From: Streptomyces coryli | GTDB taxonomy: Bacteria; Actinomycetota; Actinomycetes; Streptomycetales; Streptomycetaceae | NCBI RefSeq assembly: GCF_011044975.1 | Contig: NZ_JAAKZV010000002.1 | Location: 79,453 to 143,452 of the forward strand | DNA length: 64,000 nucleotides | Direction: 5' to 3' | Shown: piece after piece, positions 43,869 through 51,797 of the stretch | How positions within the stretch are numbered: the first letter of the stretch is position 1 | How the letters are laid out: each line of letters begins with the position of its first letter | Made by a program: the position numbers and the translations under genes | The notes under the pieces: model-generated | Seen by the model: only the letters and a program-made list of their open reading frames with translations | Database searches by the model: none | Told to the model about the DNA's origin: nothing

Positions 43869-44462
43869 GTGACGACGTTCTCCTCCACTGCGGCCGCCTC
43901 GGCCGAGCCTTCCCGCACCTGGGTCGAGTCCATGGGCGGCCCGCTGATCGCAGTGCCGGTTTCCGCGCTGAGCCAGTGGCATGGTTGCACCCAGTCGGGG
44001 ATGGTCGTCGGCAGCGATGACGATCTGGACGACTACGACCGCGCGTGCGAGGTGGAGGGTCTGGCCGGCGTGATCGCCGTCGGCGCGGATGGTGCCCAGG
44101 GGCTTGTCCTGGCGGACGAGCCGGCCAGCAGCTTCTATCTGCCGGAGCACCGGGCCTTCGTTCGCTGGCTGGGCGCCAACAGCGAGGACGACCTGCTCGC
44201 CGCGGCCCGGGCGGTGCTCGCCGATTCCACCGCCATGTGGGAGGAGTGCGGCATTTGGCAGACAGATGGCCCAGCGGTTCTCATGGACTCCGTGACCGCA
44301 GGAGCCGAGGTCAGCGTCGGGTACCCGAACGGCGCAGGCATGCCGGAGCAGGCCCCCGTCGCCCTGCCGCCCGGTAGCTGGATGGTCCGCGCCGTCCATG
44401 CCTCACCCATCGAGGACACCTCGGTGGGCGTGATCCAACTTTTGCCTCAGCCATCGAGCTGA
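43869..44462 (+). CDS. Imm21-like immunity protein
   Basis: The GTG at 43869 starts a 197-residue acidic protein: WVESMGGPLIAVPVSALSQW, GCTQSGMVVGSDDDLDDYDR, ACEVEGLAGVIAVGADGAQG, WEECGIWQTDGPAVLMDSVT and ASPIEDTSVGVIQLLP. I recall this pattern as the Imm21 family of polymorphic-toxin immunity proteins. No cognate toxin or secretion gene lies nearby, so it is an orphan. It directly follows the truncated istA. Confidence 0.65.
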   Translation: MTTFSSTAAASAEPSRTWVESMGGPLIAVPVSALSQWHGCTQSGMVVGSDDDLDDYDRACEVEGLAGVIAVGADGAQGLVLADEPASSFYLPEHRAFVRWLGANSEDDLLAAARAVLADSTAMWEECGIWQTDGPAVLMDSVTAGAEVSVGYPNGAGMPEQAPVALPPGSWMVRAVHASPIEDTSVGVIQLLPQPSS

Positions 44463-44489
44463 TCGAGATCAGCCCTCGGCAGGAGGAGG

Positions 44490-44850
44490 TCAGGATGCTT
44501 CGCCGTCGAGTCGGCTGAGGAGTCCGGCGAAGATCTGCTCGCGGGCGACCTGTCCTTTGGCCGCCGCGTCGTCTCGCTGGCGTTCGAGGGTGGGCCGGAA
44601 CTCGATCGTGGTGACGAAGAACGTGCAGGACTCGCAGATCGACTCGAAGTGGCAGTCCGTCTCGACGGGGCGAGCGCAGTAGCCGTTGCCGAGCATCCGG
44701 CGGTGCACTTCCCGGCGAAGCTTGGCCATCTCCGAGCCTTCGGCGTCGGCCGGCAGCTGCCATGGGGTGTCGTATAGGGCCTCGACCTTCTCCGAGACGG
44801 CGAAATACTCGTCCGCAACGGTCCGGTTGACTAGGCCTGCGGGCGCCCTC
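44490..44850 (-). pseudogene. C-terminal fragment of a tyrosine recombinase with zinc-binding tail
   Basis: The minus frame reads VADEYFAVSEKVEALYDTPW, QLPADAEGSEMAKLRREVHR, GNGYCARPVETDCHFESICE, SCTFFVTTIEFRPTLERQRD and ends at 44490. The cysteine cluster and FRPTLQRQRDDAAAKGQ-like end match the tail of a recombinase type common on actinobacterial elements. The catalytic part is gone. Confidence 0.5.
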
Positions 44851-44892
44851 GATCGGGCCGGTGGCTATCGGCCAGCCGTTGGCGAGGGCGGC

Positions 44893-45993
44893 TCAGGGGC
44901 CGACGTATTCGTACACGCCTCCGTGGGGATGGCGCAGTATCGCGCGGAGGCCGTTCGGGGTGGGCTGTGGCGGCATCACCATGGTGGCGCCGGCCGCGAC
45001 CGCTTCCTCGATTACGGCGGTCAGATCCGCGGTCGCCACCGTGGCATTCACTCGGGCGGCTTGTTGCACCGCCTCGTCGGGGCCGCTGATCAGGAGGAAG
45101 GGGCCGACGCCGGCGAGTTGCACTCCCGCGTATGCGAAGCGTGCGGCCTGCTGCCCCGTCAGGCGCTCGTAGAAGGGGATCGCCGCTTCCAGGTCGTCGA
45201 CGCGCTGCCGTGCGATCACGGAGTCAATCTTCATCGTCATGCCGGAGTTCCTCTCGGAGTCGGTGCCGATCAGATGGGCCAGGACGCAACGCATCGCGTC
45301 GCGGATCGCCTCGCGCGAGGTGTCGGTCGGGTCAGCGGTCTCGAAGCCGTGGTGTCCCTGCGGCACGTCTATCACCTCGATTGCGGCTCCGCAGTCCTCC
45401 GCGGCGGCCATGAACTCGGCGACTGTCTCGGCGATTTCGGGTGCTTCGAGTCCCACGCGGAGCACGACGATCGGGAGGCCGCCGGCTTCGCGCACCGCGT
45501 TCACCGGGTGGAAGCGGCTGCCGCCGAGTCCCCAGTCCGGCAACGGGGCGAGGAGCGGGTAGCTCGCAGCCAGGCAGCGGAGCCAGAACGGTGGCCGACG
45601 TAGCCAGTCCGCGATCAGCAGGCCGCCACCGGAGAAGAACCACAGCGCGATGCGGTCCCGGTCGACACGCGGATCGGCCCTGACGAGTTCCACCGCGGCC
45701 AGGATGTCCTGCGCGGCTCGGGGATAGTCGCCGGCATCGTGCAGCCGATGGTTAAGGGTCGCCCCCACCGCTCCGTGCTGGGCGGCGAACCGCGCGTGCC
45801 CGATCAAGGTCGGCCAGTCCCGGGGGGTGGGCCGGGCGTTGGCGGGCACCGGACCGCCATGTACGAATACCACCGCCGGGTGCGGTCCGTGCTTCGCGGG
45901 AACGTAGAGGTCGACGTGTCCGATCCGCTCGCGCGGCAGGTCCGGGGTGTCCAGCAGGAATGGCCGCAGGTGTACGGGACGCTCGTCACTCAT
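44893..45993 (-). CDS. Alpha/beta hydrolase-VOC domain fusion
   Basis: Residues 1-250 form an alpha/beta hydrolase: HPAVVFVHGGPVPANARPTP (oxyanion HGG), ALWFFSGGGLLIADWLRRPP with Ser121 as probable nucleophile, and DVPQGHHGFET with the catalytic histidine. From residue 252 an in-frame ATG opens MTMKIDSVIARQRVDDLEAA, a complete single VOC domain ending HPHGGVYEYVGP. The junction reads like two genes whose stop has been lost, or a true fusion; an internal start at 45240 could still yield the VOC protein alone. A MerR-type promoter lies directly upstream. Confidence 0.75.
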   Translation of the reverse strand: MSDERPVHLRPFLLDTPDLPRERIGHVDLYVPAKHGPHPAVVFVHGGPVPANARPTPRDWPTLIGHARFAAQHGAVGATLNHRLHDAGDYPRAAQDILAAVELVRADPRVDRDRIALWFFSGGGLLIADWLRRPPFWLRCLAASYPLLAPLPDWGLGGSRFHPVNAVREAGGLPIVVLRVGLEAPEIAETVAEFMAAAEDCGAAIEVIDVPQGHHGFETADPTDTSREAIRDAMRCVLAHLIGTDSERNSGMTMKIDSVIARQRVDDLEAAIPFYERLTGQQAARFAYAGVQLAGVGPFLLISGPDEAVQQAARVNATVATADLTAVIEEAVAAGATMVMPPQPTPNGLRAILRHPHGGVYEYVGP

Positions 45994-46068
45994 GGGCCCG
46001 CCAGTGAAGTCGGCACCAGGAGTATTGCTGTCATGGTCCTCTCCCGTTCGTTTGTGGCGTACGCCGAT

Positions 46069-46099
46069 ACGGTAGGAACTCCCCCTGAGGGAGGTTCAA
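46069..46099 (-). promoter_or_regulatory. MerR-type promoter with 19-bp spacer and dyad
   Basis: On the minus strand TTGAAC (-35, 46094-46099) and TACCGT (-10, 46069-46074) are 19 bp apart. A dyad (GAACCTCCC and GGGAGTTC arms) overlaps the -35 and spacer. The long spacer and dyad are the hallmark of promoters activated by DNA-untwisting MerR proteins. It points at the hydrolase-VOC gene; the merR gene starts on the other side. Confidence 0.7.
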
Positions 46100-47053
46100 G
46101 TGGTGCCAGGGCACGACGACGGTTTGTGGGGCATCGGCGAGCTCGCCGGGCGCGTCGGCGTCACCGTCAAGACGGTCCGCTTCTATTCCGAGCGCGGCCT
46201 GTTGCCGGAGGCCTCCCGCAGTTCCGGAGGCCACCGCCGCTACGGCCGGGACGCGCTGGGCCGGCTGCGTCTGATCCGCTCGTTACGCGCACTGGACCTG
46301 CCCCTTCCGCAGGTGCGGCGCATCCTCGATGAGGACGCCGGGGCAGGCCAGGCACTGGAGGACGTCGTCGACCAGCAGCTGCGCGAACTCGGCACCCGGC
46401 TGGTGACCCTGCGCTGGCGCGAAGCGGCCCTACGAATGATCCAGGAATCCTCGCCGCAGGAGCGCGCCGATCGGCTGCTGCTACTCGGCGCAGTGACCAG
46501 CGCCCCCAACACGGACTCGCTGGTGCGGTTCTGGCGCCGCTGGCTGCCGCCGCGGATGCCCGCGCGCGCGATCGCGGCTTTCATGGAACAGACCGTGCCG
46601 GAACCACCGGACAACCCCACTCCCGCGCAGGTGCTGGCATTCGCGCGGCTCCACGCCTACGTGACCCGCCCATGCACCAGCACGGCCCCTCGTGGGCAGC
46701 CAGCGGCCCACCGCGCCTCCCCGGACTTCCGCCCAGCGGTGTTGTACGACGGCCTGGGCGAGGCATACGCCTTGGCGGCGGTACAACTACGCCGCGAGCG
46801 GTCCCCCCATTCAGGAGAGGCACTGGACTGTTTCGTCGCTGCATACGCCGCCGCATCCGGCACCTACGACGGCGTGGACTTTCGCCGCCGGCTCGCCGGC
46901 CAGCTGGCGCAGGATCCGCAGATCGACCGGTATTGGGAGCTTACGGCCGAGGTGATCGGTCCGATAGACGGGCGCCCGCCGCCAACCCCCGGCAGCGCGC
47001 ACGATTGGCTGCTCACAGCACTGACTGGGCAGATACCCGAGCTGATCGCCTGA
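46100..47053 (+). CDS. MerR family transcriptional regulator
   Basis: The 317-residue protein starts at GTG 46100 (a second GTG follows). The MerR HTH is LWGIGELAGRVGVTVKTVRF, YSERGLLPEASRSSGGHRRY, LRLIRSLRALDLPLPQVRRI, then a dimerisation helix and a long C-terminal part (LVRFWRRWLPPRMPARAIAA, FDCFVAAYAAASG-like). The large effector domain suggests an organic ligand. It probably activates the divergent hydrolase-VOC gene through the 19-bp-spacer promoter. Confidence 0.83.
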   Translation: MVPGHDDGLWGIGELAGRVGVTVKTVRFYSERGLLPEASRSSGGHRRYGRDALGRLRLIRSLRALDLPLPQVRRILDEDAGAGQALEDVVDQQLRELGTRLVTLRWREAALRMIQESSPQERADRLLLLGAVTSAPNTDSLVRFWRRWLPPRMPARAIAAFMEQTVPEPPDNPTPAQVLAFARLHAYVTRPCTSTAPRGQPAAHRASPDFRPAVLYDGLGEAYALAAVQLRRERSPHSGEALDCFVAAYAAASGTYDGVDFRRRLAGQLAQDPQIDRYWELTAEVIGPIDGRPPPTPGSAHDWLLTALTGQIPELIA

Positions 47054-47193
47054 CGACGGCTGGCTGCGGACGGCAACCGCCGCCAACATCGACCGGTGTG
47101 GGGGACGGACGAACGGGCGCCGTTGACGCTGTTCCACGCGTGGGAGCGTGGGCGCTCCCACTCCGCTCCCGAGAAGCGTGCCCCGGACACCGA

Positions 47194-47226
47194 AAAGGCC
47201 GTCTCCGCGATGCGGAAACGGCCTTT
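47194..47226. terminator. Bidirectional terminator hairpin
   Basis: A 15-bp stem (one C-A mismatch) with a 3-base loop runs from AAAGGCCGTCTCCGC to GCGGAAACGGCCTTT, flanked by A and T runs. It ends the merR transcript and lies on the downstream side of tRNA fragment 3. Confidence 0.75.
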
Positions 47227-47253
47227 GACCTGCAACTCTGGACATCCGTCCGA

Positions 47254-47374
47254 GTCGGGACGGCGGGATTTGAACCCACGACCCCTTGACCCCCAGCATT
47301 CAAGTGGCTGAGCGGCGTACTACGGCCCATTCCTCAAGGTCGGACACCAGCGTACTCAGCCGAGTAAAGGAGTC
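47254..47374 (-). repeat. tRNA-Pro 3' fragment (att-like site 3) with 28-bp arm
   Basis: Bases 47254-47296 match the intact tRNA-Pro region perfectly over 43 bp, from the anticodon loop to the 3' end. Downstream, 47308-47374 resembles 25190-25254 with about 85 percent identity by eye, including 28 identical bases (47347-47374). It probably marks the far end of the most recently acquired island, whose integrase sits beside the intact tRNA. Confidence 0.8.
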
Positions 47375-47478
47375 CCGCTTACCGGTGATGATCCGGCTGA
47401 TGCGCCGCGTGGCGGCTGTCGCCGATGAAGCGGCATGGGGCGGCTTGAGGAAGGGGCGCACAAGCCAGGACGGAAGAC

Positions 47479-49266
47479 TCAGGGGTGGTGTTCGTTGAGC
47501 CAGAAGGGATCCCAGTATCGCAGCTGCGGCCTGGTGGCCGGGTGCATGCGAAGGCCACGCGGCCCGTCGGCGTCTGTCTCCGGTATGTCGATGAGCCAAT
47601 CGAGAACCTGATTCGGGAGCCGGTCGGGATTCTCCAGATCGGTCAGGAGGGCCGCTGAGCCGCGGTCGTCGTACGGCTTTGGCAGTGCGGCTCCGCCGGC
47701 GGTCGCGTCCTCGATGACGCGCCGGCAGATGCTGCGCCAGCGACCCTGCCCCCACCAGGAGTCGGTGTAGCTGGTGGAGCCGCCGATGGTCATTAGGATC
47801 AGAGTGGTCACCGGACCTAGGACCTCGTATTCGATCTGCTGCCAGCGGGTGAGTTCGTCGGTGACCGTGGAGGCCACTTCGCTCCAGCCGGGTCCGAAGA
47901 GTGAGTGGATCGGGGTGCCGTCGGGGAGGGACCACTGCGGGTCCGTCAACGCCGAGCGGATGGCGTCCCAGTTGATGCCCTCCGCTAGGCAGACGTGCTC
48001 CTGGGTGATGCGGGTGACGGCGATGTTGACGCGTGCCATCAGCACGTCGGTGGCCAGGTGATGCTCCTCCACCGCGGTGTTGTTGCGCCAGCACCAGGCG
48101 GCAACACCGAGCGCAGCAGCGTCCGGCACGATGTCGGGCGCGACGTCCCGGCCCGCGATCCCAACCACCCAGTCCAGATACGCGCTCAGCCACTCGCTAT
48201 CGCTGACTTCCCGTAAAAGCTCGGTCAATGGCAGCTGCCGGAAGTCGGCGGCCGGCTCGAATATCCGGCGGATGCGCCCGAAGGCGAACTCCTGCTTGGC
48301 CTCCTCAGGAGCGGAGTCGGCGACACGGACATGCGTGGCATCCAGGAGTCCCGCTTCACCCGCGGCGCGAGCGACTGCTGTCACCGCTTCCTGACCTGGT
48401 GCCCGCACGGCCAGTTTGATGGCATCGTCCAGGAGAGAGAAGGAGTCGGGCCAGTCCCCTGTGACATCGTCGAACGGCTGCAGCTCCAGCGCGGCCTCAT
48501 GTGGCCAGTACTCGGCCACCAGGCACCCGTTGCCGCGCCAGAGTTCCGAGAAGAGCAAGGCGCCCACTCGGGGATCGAAGTCGCTGTCCCACTCTTCCGG
48601 CAGTTTGAAGCCTGCCCACTCCAGCGGCGCCAGCAGTTCGTGCAGTCGTTCAACGTAGCCGCCCCACTCCCCATCTGTGGGGCTGTTGGGGCGATTCGCC
48701 GGTGCGGCTTCCAACGGCCCGGTCGGCGCCGCCGTGCCGGCCGGAGACGGTAACCGGTCGTGATCTCCGTGATCGATTGCCTGGGAAGACTCACTGAGGA
48801 GCGTCCACGACTGAGCCGCTTGCTGGGCGTCTTGCTCCCGCTCCACGGCACGGCAGCGTGCACACAGGTAGCGGTAGTCCTTGCCGAAGCGCGCCGAATA
48901 GCGGGTGAGTGAACGCTTCTTCCCGCAGTCACGGCATGGGCCGCGGCCGCTCTTGGGCCACCACAGCCACCACCGGCCTTCGTAATCCCACGGCTCGGGC
49001 ACTACTCCCCGGCCGACAAGCACCTCGGCCAGCCGGCACATGCATCCGCCGTCGTGATGGCGTGCCGCACTCGCGTAGAGGAGATCATGGGCGGCCAGCA
49101 CCACGGTGTCCGGGACGTCTTCGCCAGTGTCCATCCAGCGCAGCACCCCCAGTGCCGCGGCCACTTCCGCCGCCCCGTCGGTCTGCGCGGCCGCGGTGCA
49201 GCCATGGCGTGAGGTGATGGCTTCGGCGGCGTCGATGTCCGCCGGGGAGGGCTCGGGAAGGCTCAC
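47479..49266 (-). CDS. Large hypothetical protein with one zinc ribbon (595 aa)
   Basis: From a GTG at 49266 (a TTG at 49350 is an alternative) the protein begins VSLPEPSPADIDAAEAITSR. It has a four-cysteine ribbon at about 111-138 (CRDCGKKRSLTRYSARFGKD to CARC) and then a long acidic, tryptophan-rich region with no recognised domain (for example ELLAPLEWAGFKLPEEWDSD and DWVVGIAGRDVAPDIVPDAA). There are no membrane segments, Walker motifs or signal peptide. It is the first gene inside island 3, so it is accessory cargo. I do not know its function. Confidence 0.65.
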   Translation of the reverse strand: MSLPEPSPADIDAAEAITSRHGCTAAAQTDGAAEVAAALGVLRWMDTGEDVPDTVVLAAHDLLYASAARHHDGGCMCRLAEVLVGRGVVPEPWDYEGRWWLWWPKSGRGPCRDCGKKRSLTRYSARFGKDYRYLCARCRAVEREQDAQQAAQSWTLLSESSQAIDHGDHDRLPSPAGTAAPTGPLEAAPANRPNSPTDGEWGGYVERLHELLAPLEWAGFKLPEEWDSDFDPRVGALLFSELWRGNGCLVAEYWPHEAALELQPFDDVTGDWPDSFSLLDDAIKLAVRAPGQEAVTAVARAAGEAGLLDATHVRVADSAPEEAKQEFAFGRIRRIFEPAADFRQLPLTELLREVSDSEWLSAYLDWVVGIAGRDVAPDIVPDAAALGVAAWCWRNNTAVEEHHLATDVLMARVNIAVTRITQEHVCLAEGINWDAIRSALTDPQWSLPDGTPIHSLFGPGWSEVASTVTDELTRWQQIEYEVLGPVTTLILMTIGGSTSYTDSWWGQGRWRSICRRVIEDATAGGAALPKPYDDRGSAALLTDLENPDRLPNQVLDWLIDIPETDADGPRGLRMHPATRPQLRYWDPFWLNEHHP

Positions 49267-49429
49267 AGCCGCAGCGTAGCCTGGGGCGGCGCCGGCAGCT
49301 ATCCAGGTGCCGAAAACCTCATTCGCGCAGGCCAAGCCGCGTTGCCGCAATCAGCGGCGGGTGAGTCAAGACCATCTCTTATGCTGCTCCATTGCGTCTA
49401 CCTCGCCGTCACTCACAGCGGCTCACGAA

Positions 49430-49600
49430 TCCGCCGCCCGGCACCCGGTGAGCACCCGACGCCCGGCCAGCCGGGATTTCCCAATCCCGGCCTCCCCCTC
49501 GATCACCAGCATCGAGCGGGGATCGCTGGCGTCCACGACCAGCCTTGCCGGCTCCACGTGGCGCCCCCCATGACCGGTGAGACCACCCGGTCAGCAGCAT
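49430..49600 (-). pseudogene. Fragment of an AAA/LuxR-type ATPase around Walker A
   Basis: The minus frame reads LVVDASDPRSMLVIEGEAGI then GKSRLAGRRVLTGCRAADS and a stop. GEAGIGKS is a Walker A motif of the type found in large ATP-binding LuxR regulators. Nothing else of the gene is left. Confidence 0.4.
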
Positions 49601-49706
49601 GCGGCCCGCTCACCGTCGTTATCCGCGCATCCGATCTGCGCCTGCCGAGAATGTCGTCCACGTAGCTCAGGAGCGTCACCCGCGGTGCGGCAGGATGAGC
49701 ACTCGT

Positions 49707-49796
49707 GCATCTTCGTCTCGCGTACCTGACCGTCACCAGCACGTTCGTCGCGCTGCGGTTACTCCCGATAAGCGACACGACGAGGAGGCCATTCCA
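49707..49796 (+). pseudogene. N-terminal fragment of an integrase-core transposase
   Basis: The GTG-started frame reads VHLRLAYLTVTSTFVALRLL then PISDTTRRPFHPQFQ and a stop. It resembles the N-terminus of DDE integrase-core transposases common in Streptomyces as I recall them, which continue with a coiled helix after LPMSDRDK. Only about 25 codons remain. Confidence 0.35.
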
Positions 49797-49805
49797 CCCT
49801 CAGTT

Positions 49806-49990
49806 TCAGTAGGTCAGATGGAGAGTGAGGGCAGTCTGGTCGAGCGCGGCGGTGCGGGGGGCTGCACCGCGGCTTCCGTAGCAGATGCTGGCCCTGGCCT
49901 GCTCACCACGGGTACGGATGCGGGCGTGGGCGGAGTTGGCTGCCCGCTGCTCGGTGGGTACGTGGAGCCGGCAGACGCGGAACGGCACCC
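49806..49990 (-). pseudogene. C-terminal fragment of an IS5-type transposase
   Basis: The minus frame contains QRAANSAHARIRTRGEQA and ends TAALDQTALTLHLTY. This recalls the (R)AHARIRxxGER...LRCCPRRA...AILxLH tail of IS5-family DDE transposases, with a frameshift in the middle. Confidence 0.35.
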
Positions 49991-50038
49991 GGATCGTGCG
50001 GACTGGGCCTGGACCCCGACCCGGGGCCGACCAGCCCC

Positions 50039-50155
50039 ATGAAGGCTCGCAGCAAGATCCTCTACGTCAACTCGAAGATCGCGGCTGCTGCGAAGAGCGA
50101 AGAGGAGCGCAAGGCGGCCACGATGGGGGACTGGTTGGTTGACCACCCAACGTGA
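50039..50155 (+). CDS. Very small hypothetical protein (38 aa)
   Basis: The protein is MKARSKILYVNSKIAAAAKS plus EEERKAATMGDWLVDHPT, helical and highly charged. Its stop overlaps the GTG start of the next gene (GTGA), which supports real translation. No family is recognised. Confidence 0.4.
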   Translation: MKARSKILYVNSKIAAAAKSEEERKAATMGDWLVDHPT

Positions 50156-50499
50156 CCACGACGCGGTACAGCTTCTACCACCCGGATGAGATCGCATACG
50201 TGGTCGGCTGCGCGTATGGAAATATCATCTCCGCCTATGAAATCGACTTCGATGATCCGTATTGGTTCACAGTCGACGCCCGAGGACGCAAGCGCGTGGT
50301 CTTTAACGGTATGCCTGCCGTCGACCTGACGCACTGGATTGGTGCGCCGGCGCCGCACCCGTGGCGGCGCGGAGAAGCCGTTCCTGTCAAGACCGGGTCG
50401 GTTGACGAACTACTCCATGGTGATGCCCCCAATCGATGTCGATACTTCTTGTGGCCCTGCCCGCCGCGCTGTGATTGGGGGTCATTCTTACGGTCCTAG
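50152..50499 (+). CDS. Hypothetical protein (115 aa)
   Basis: The GTG start overlaps the stop of the 38-residue gene. The protein reads TTTRYSFYHPDEIAYVVGCA, YGNIISAYEIDFDDPYWFTV and DLTHWIGAPAPHPWRRGEA. It is rich in aromatic residues, and its codon use looks less GC-biased than its neighbours, a sign of recent acquisition. It may be a small toxin, immunity or element-borne protein; I cannot name a family. Confidence 0.5.
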   Translation: MTTTRYSFYHPDEIAYVVGCAYGNIISAYEIDFDDPYWFTVDARGRKRVVFNGMPAVDLTHWIGAPAPHPWRRGEAVPVKTGSVDELLHGDAPNRCRYFLWPCPPRCDWGSFLRS

Positions 50500-50730
50500 A
50501 CAGCGGTGACGTAGCTGTGGTTGTGCCTGCGGGCGTTGCGGTTACCGTGCGCACGAGCGGCGAACGTGCCGTTTAGTCGACGCTGGATACTGGCGTCGGA
50601 ATCAGTCCAAGTGTTGTAGGAAGTAGAGAGATGTGAGCTACTAGCTGACCGGGGCCGGCAGTGGCCCGAAGCGGAACGAGTCTCCAGCAACTGGCGCTTA
50701 GGTTCTACCGATCTTGAATCTTCACTAGGG

Positions 50731-51582
50731 GTGGGCGTGGCGACGAAGTACTACTATTGGTCGAACGGGCGGGCACAGGAGTTCGCCGACAACAACAGCA
50801 TCGAACCCGAACGGGGGGACGTACGAGTCTCGGGCGGAGTAGATCTCAAGTTGGCGAATATGCAGTTCGACCCGAGGAAGCGGACGTCGCTGAATCGGGC
50901 GGCGCTGGCTGCGCGAATCGAGAAGGAGCTTGGTGACGAGGCTGAGACGTCGTTCGAACGCCCCTCGCCTGTAGGGTGGGCCAAAGGCATGGGACGGGTG
51001 AACTTCGCGCATATCGTGGGTACGCGTACGACGGACAAGATGGTACTGATGCACGCTCAGCCCCTCGACCCCGAAGGACGGCGGGTGGATCTGTGTATGT
51101 TTGGGAGTGCGGAGCATCTTCGCCCGTTCAAGCTCACGGATCCGTATGCTGACGGTCATGTCAGCTCCGATGCGATGGTTATCGAGCATCTACTCAGAGG
51201 TCTCGGGGCGCCGGTTGATGTCACGACGGGTGAGGAAGACCTGGAGTATGTGGGGTGGGCGGCGGTGTGGCTGGCCTTGAACCAGGGCTTTCGTGGCCCG
51301 CACCATGAGTACGTCGACCGGCCTTGGCTACGAGACTTCGCTCTTGGGCACAGTGAGGCGTGCGAGTGGATGACCGAGGTGAACTGGGACATCACGCGCA
51401 CGGCCGGACGTTGGGGCGCTGCCCCTCAGGTGGGGGACTGGCATCGCGTAATTATTGGGTCCCCGCTCTGGGTGCGGACCGCGAACCCCGAATCGCTTGT
51501 GCGGTACAGACGGCTGCGTAGTAGGTCTCGGCGATGGTCGCTGCAGTGTCTGGTCGGACTGGGGAGAGGGCATGGGCGATGA
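50731..51582 (+). CDS. Hypothetical protein (283 aa)
   Basis: The protein begins MGVATKYYYWSNGRAQEFAD (GTG at 50737 is an alternative start). It continues with FERPSPVGWAKGMGRVNFAH, DKMVLMHAQPLDPEGRRVDL, CMFGSAEHLRPFKLTDPYAD and LDYVGWAAVWLALNQ-like segments. The body is protein-like, but the last 30 residues become arginine/serine-rich (RYRRLRSRSRRWSLQCLVGL), so the native end may be lost to a frameshift near 51480. It resembles small cytosolic proteins of defence-rich islands that carry a KYYYWSN-type start; the function is unknown. Confidence 0.6.
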   Translation: MGVATKYYYWSNGRAQEFADNNSIEPERGDVRVSGGVDLKLANMQFDPRKRTSLNRAALAARIEKELGDEAETSFERPSPVGWAKGMGRVNFAHIVGTRTTDKMVLMHAQPLDPEGRRVDLCMFGSAEHLRPFKLTDPYADGHVSSDAMVIEHLLRGLGAPVDVTTGEEDLEYVGWAAVWLALNQGFRGPHHEYVDRPWLRDFALGHSEACEWMTEVNWDITRTAGRWGAAPQVGDWHRVIIGSPLWVRTANPESLVRYRRLRSRSRRWSLQCLVGLGRGHGR

Positions 51583-51720
51583 TCTCCAAGAACGCGTTCA
51601 GCGCTTGGAGATACTCATTGATCTTTAACTCGTGTTGTTCGTCGGTGGAGTGACGCCGGTCGGTCTCGGGGCTATATCCTGGGCATGAGGTATGCAGGGC
51701 GACGGCACGAGCAATGAGAG
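51452..51720 (-). CDS. Possible small protein antisense to the 3' end of the preceding gene
   Basis: The minus frame carries DEQHELKINEYLQALNAFLE and IIAHALSPVRPDTAATIAET, a plausible helical stretch ending at 51452, overlapping the doubtful tail of the plus-strand gene. No good start codon is visible (the open frame extends to 51859). Either this or the plus-strand tail is real. Confidence 0.25.
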
Positions 51721-51797
51721 CGGGCGCTACGCTAGCGGTTGCGCCTAGAAACCGCAGAGCTATTCGCGCAGGACTGCAGCAATCAGGAAGTAGTTCG

